DNA of 64,000 bases from Mastacembelus armatus. Taxonomy: Eukaryota; Chordata; Actinopteri; Synbranchiformes; Mastacembelidae. How positions within the stretch are numbered: the stretch's first letter is position 1; the number at the start of each line of letters is the position of its first letter. A program made the position numbers and the translations under genes. The stretch is from positions 17,233,739 through 17,297,738 of the forward strand of contig NC_046648.1 in NCBI RefSeq assembly GCF_900324485.2. The letters are read 5' to 3'. The notes beneath the pieces were generated by a model. It had not been told where the DNA came from. It was given only the letters and a program-made list of their open reading frames with translations, and did not search any database. Below are positions 62,278-64,000 of the stretch, piece after piece.

Positions 62278-62668
62278 GTTAAATTTTCAGGTTCTATATA
62301 GACTCACAGTATACACCACATAGCCAAGATCGCAGGTTACAGTCACTGTTTGACCTCTATGATATTCTGGTTTCTGAGGCGTCACAGTGGAGTGTGAGGA
62401 TATTTTTGCTGGGCAGACCTTCTCTGCAATTGACATGTAAAAAGATCATTTGTTTCCAACAGATATGATGACAAATATTTTTTTCCCACTAGTGCACAGA
62501 TGAGGAGGCAGCAGTACCTCTGGTCTTGAAGTGGAAATTGAAACCTTTGTTGGTGCCAAAACCATCAGAAGTGAAATGGATTTTGACATGGTGTGAATGA
62601 GTGAGGAAGGGAGACGGGGGTGGCGTGTGGCCACAGAATGGTCCCAGAGTCCCAGAGTGAGTCTCAAT
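60615..62668 (-). CDS. second C1s-like complement protease, 3' part
   Basis: Only the 3' half is in the window. Exons in gene order: 62668-62518 (end of CUB2), 62423-62308 and 62205-62127 (CCP1), 61816-61691 and 61562-61488 (CCP2), 61387-60615 (whole protease domain in one exon). The last two CCP exon sizes (79 and 75 bp) equal those of the neighbouring c1s. Upstream CUB1, EGF and half of CUB2 were not found up to 64000, so the gene continues beyond. Catalytic His (TAAHVV), Asp (YDNDIALI) and Ser (QDSGGP) are present, with Asp189 and activation site GR|IWGG. Residue 193 (chymotrypsin numbering) is Gln (CLQDSGG) instead of the oxyanion-hole Gly. GGASLINDQWAVTAAHVVE is closest to human C1S. It is a tandem paralogue of c1s; activity is uncertain. 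Confidence 0.85.
62067..62089. repeat. (ATT)n microsatellite
   Basis: Trinucleotide run in an intron of the C1s-like gene, preceded by TTTGAGATTTGTCTTTCAAA. Confidence 0.85.
62246..62278. repeat. (CA)n(TA)n microsatellite
   Basis: CA repeat passing into TA repeat just upstream (minus strand) of the second CCP1 exon of the C1s-like gene. It sits in the intron, close to the acceptor. Confidence 0.85.
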
Positions 62669-62871
62669 CTGTAGATGAAACAACAACATTTCAATTTCAA
62701 TGGATGAAATTGAAACAACAATTTCATCCATCAATGTACGATTCCTGAAATCTTCACTGTTCTGTTTTTACTGGTGAATCATGCAGATATGTATGTCATC
62801 AAACTATTCACCGCACACGTAAAATCCAAAATATGCGTTAAACATATAAACAATAACTTTAGAAGCCATCT

Positions 62872-62998
62872 AAATTATCACAGGGGTGTCACTGGTGGGA
62901 AAGCATTAGTTAAATGGAAATCAGCTGGTAAGACAGTAACCAAGCAAAAATACAGGGACATCCTGGAGGAAAATCTAATGAAGTCTGGAAATTTGTAG
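62872..62998 (+). mobile_element. fragment of a Tc1/mariner-type transposase
   Basis: The plus-strand frame ends VTKQKYRDILEENLMKSGNL and stops. K-Y-x-x-I-L-x-E-N-L is typical of the middle of fish Tc1-like transposases, just before the DNDPKH block, which is missing here. The stretch before it (GVTGGKALVKW) fits only loosely. No terminal inverted repeats were found. It is probably an old, truncated DNA-transposon copy in an intron of the C1s-like gene. Confidence 0.4.
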
Positions 62999-63011
62999 CA
63001 GATTTGTTTTT

Positions 63012-63353
63012 TCATTAATTCAATTCAATTTATTTGTATAGCGCCAAATCACAATACAAATCATCTCAAGGCACTTTACAAAAACTAAAACTAAAAACCC
63101 AACAATTCCCTTATGAGCAAGCACTTGGCGACAGTGGAGAGGAAAAAACTCCCTTTAACGGAAGAAAAAAACCTCCAGCAGAACCGGGCTCAGTTTGGGA
63201 GGCCATCTGCCTCGACCGGTTGGGGTGAGTGGATAGAGCAGAGAGAAAAGAACAGCAACAATAAACAACAAATAGACACTGCAAGTTGGTGGGGCCAGTA
63301 ACTGCACATCAGCGATAAACAGCTCCAGGACCAGGGACACCTGCAGAAGGTAC

Positions 63354-63385
<32 letters not shown>

Positions 63386-64000
63386 AGAGAGCACAAACTA
63401 GGGGAGAGAGAGAGCACAAGGTTAGTAACATTCAATGGTGGAATATACATGAGGTCGGAGAGAAGGGGGAGGGGGGGGCGGGTAGGGTAGGGGAGCTCAG
63501 TGCACCAATGGTCCTCGGGCAGTCTAGGCCTATAGCAGCATAACTAACTAAGGGATGGTTCAGGGTTGCCTGAAGCCAGCCCTAACTATATGCTTTGTCA
63601 AAGAGGAAGGTTTTAAGTCTAGCCTTAAAAGTACAGAGAGTGTCTGCCTCCTGAACCCAGGCTGAGAGCTGGTTCCACAGGAGAGGAGCTTGATAGCTAA
63701 AGGCTCTGCCTCCCATTCTGCTTTTGAGAACTCTGGGAACCACAAGTAGGCCTGCACTCTGAGAGCGAAGTGGTCTATTGGGATAATATGGTACTATGAG
63801 GTCTTTAAGGTATGAAGGAGCTTGATTATGAAGGGATTTGTATGTGAGAAGAAGGATTTTAAATTCTATTCTATATTTTACAGGGAGCCAATGAAGAGAA
63901 GCCAATATAGGAGAAATATGATCTCTCTTGCTAGTTCCTGTCAGGACTCTGGCTGCGGCATTCTGGATTAATTGGAGGCTTTTTATTAAGATATTAGGAC
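63012..64000 (-). mobile_element. 3' end of an L2/CR1-like LINE
   Basis: On the minus strand the frame from the window edge to 63582 reads LQLIQNAAARVLTG, then ILASLHWLPVKYRIEFKILL, LHNQAPSYLKDLI, and ends FKARLKTFLFDKAYS. This is the C-terminal part of reverse transcriptases of fish L2/CR1-like LINEs, with no break in the visible part. About 570 bp of 3' UTR follow, containing an (AG)n run at 63356-63380. The element ends at about 63012 in the ATTGAATTGAATT-type tail, next to the widespread fish sequence TATAGCGCCAAATCACAA. The 5' part lies beyond the window. Confidence 0.75.

Overview
The window looks like nuclear DNA of a ray-finned (teleost) fish. Its genes are compact, with 8-14 short exons and GT-AG introns. 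They are vertebrate immune genes in an order related to human chromosome 12p13, and the interspersed repeats are ones typical of fish. I cannot name the species.

Layout. Left part (0-19 kb): three TNF-receptor-superfamily genes. These are an LTBR-like, TRAF-type receptor (+, 1152-5038), cd27 (-, 5848-11212) and tnfrsf1a with its death domain (+, 15439-18681). Middle (20.9-36 kb): plekhg6, a Rho GEF with DH and PH domains (+), meets a lag3-like four-Ig receptor (-) tail to tail. Next (39-53 kb): mrpl51 (+), vamp1 (+) and tapbpl (-). Right part (54-64 kb): a complete c1s-type complement protease (-), then the 3' half of a second C1s-like protease (-) whose first exons lie beyond the window. A Tc1-like fragment and the 3' end of an L2-like LINE follow, probably inside an intron of that second gene.

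For every complete gene I chained the exons by hand. Splice phases close without a break and give whole reading frames: 345, 224, 381, 1002, 459, 131, 125, 431 and 704 residues. The gene set matches the human TNFRSF1A-LTBR-CD27-TAPBPL-VAMP1-MRPL51, PLEKHG6, LAG3 and C1S/C1R neighbourhood, in a rearranged order and without SCNN1A or CD4.

Functionally this is an immune block: TNF-family co-stimulation and death signalling, T-cell inhibition (LAG3), peptide editing for MHC class I (TAPBPL) and the classical complement pathway (C1s). Housekeeping and neuronal genes (mrpl51, vamp1) are interspersed.

I found no wholly new system. The most unusual points are: a C1s-like protease with Gln in place of the oxyanion-hole glycine; a c1s whose protease domain is split over three exons, one intron being a stop-free 90-nt in-frame segment; an intronic stop plus poly(A) signal that would give the LTBR-like receptor a form without its TRAF motif; and a palindromic poly(A) signal that could serve two converging genes.
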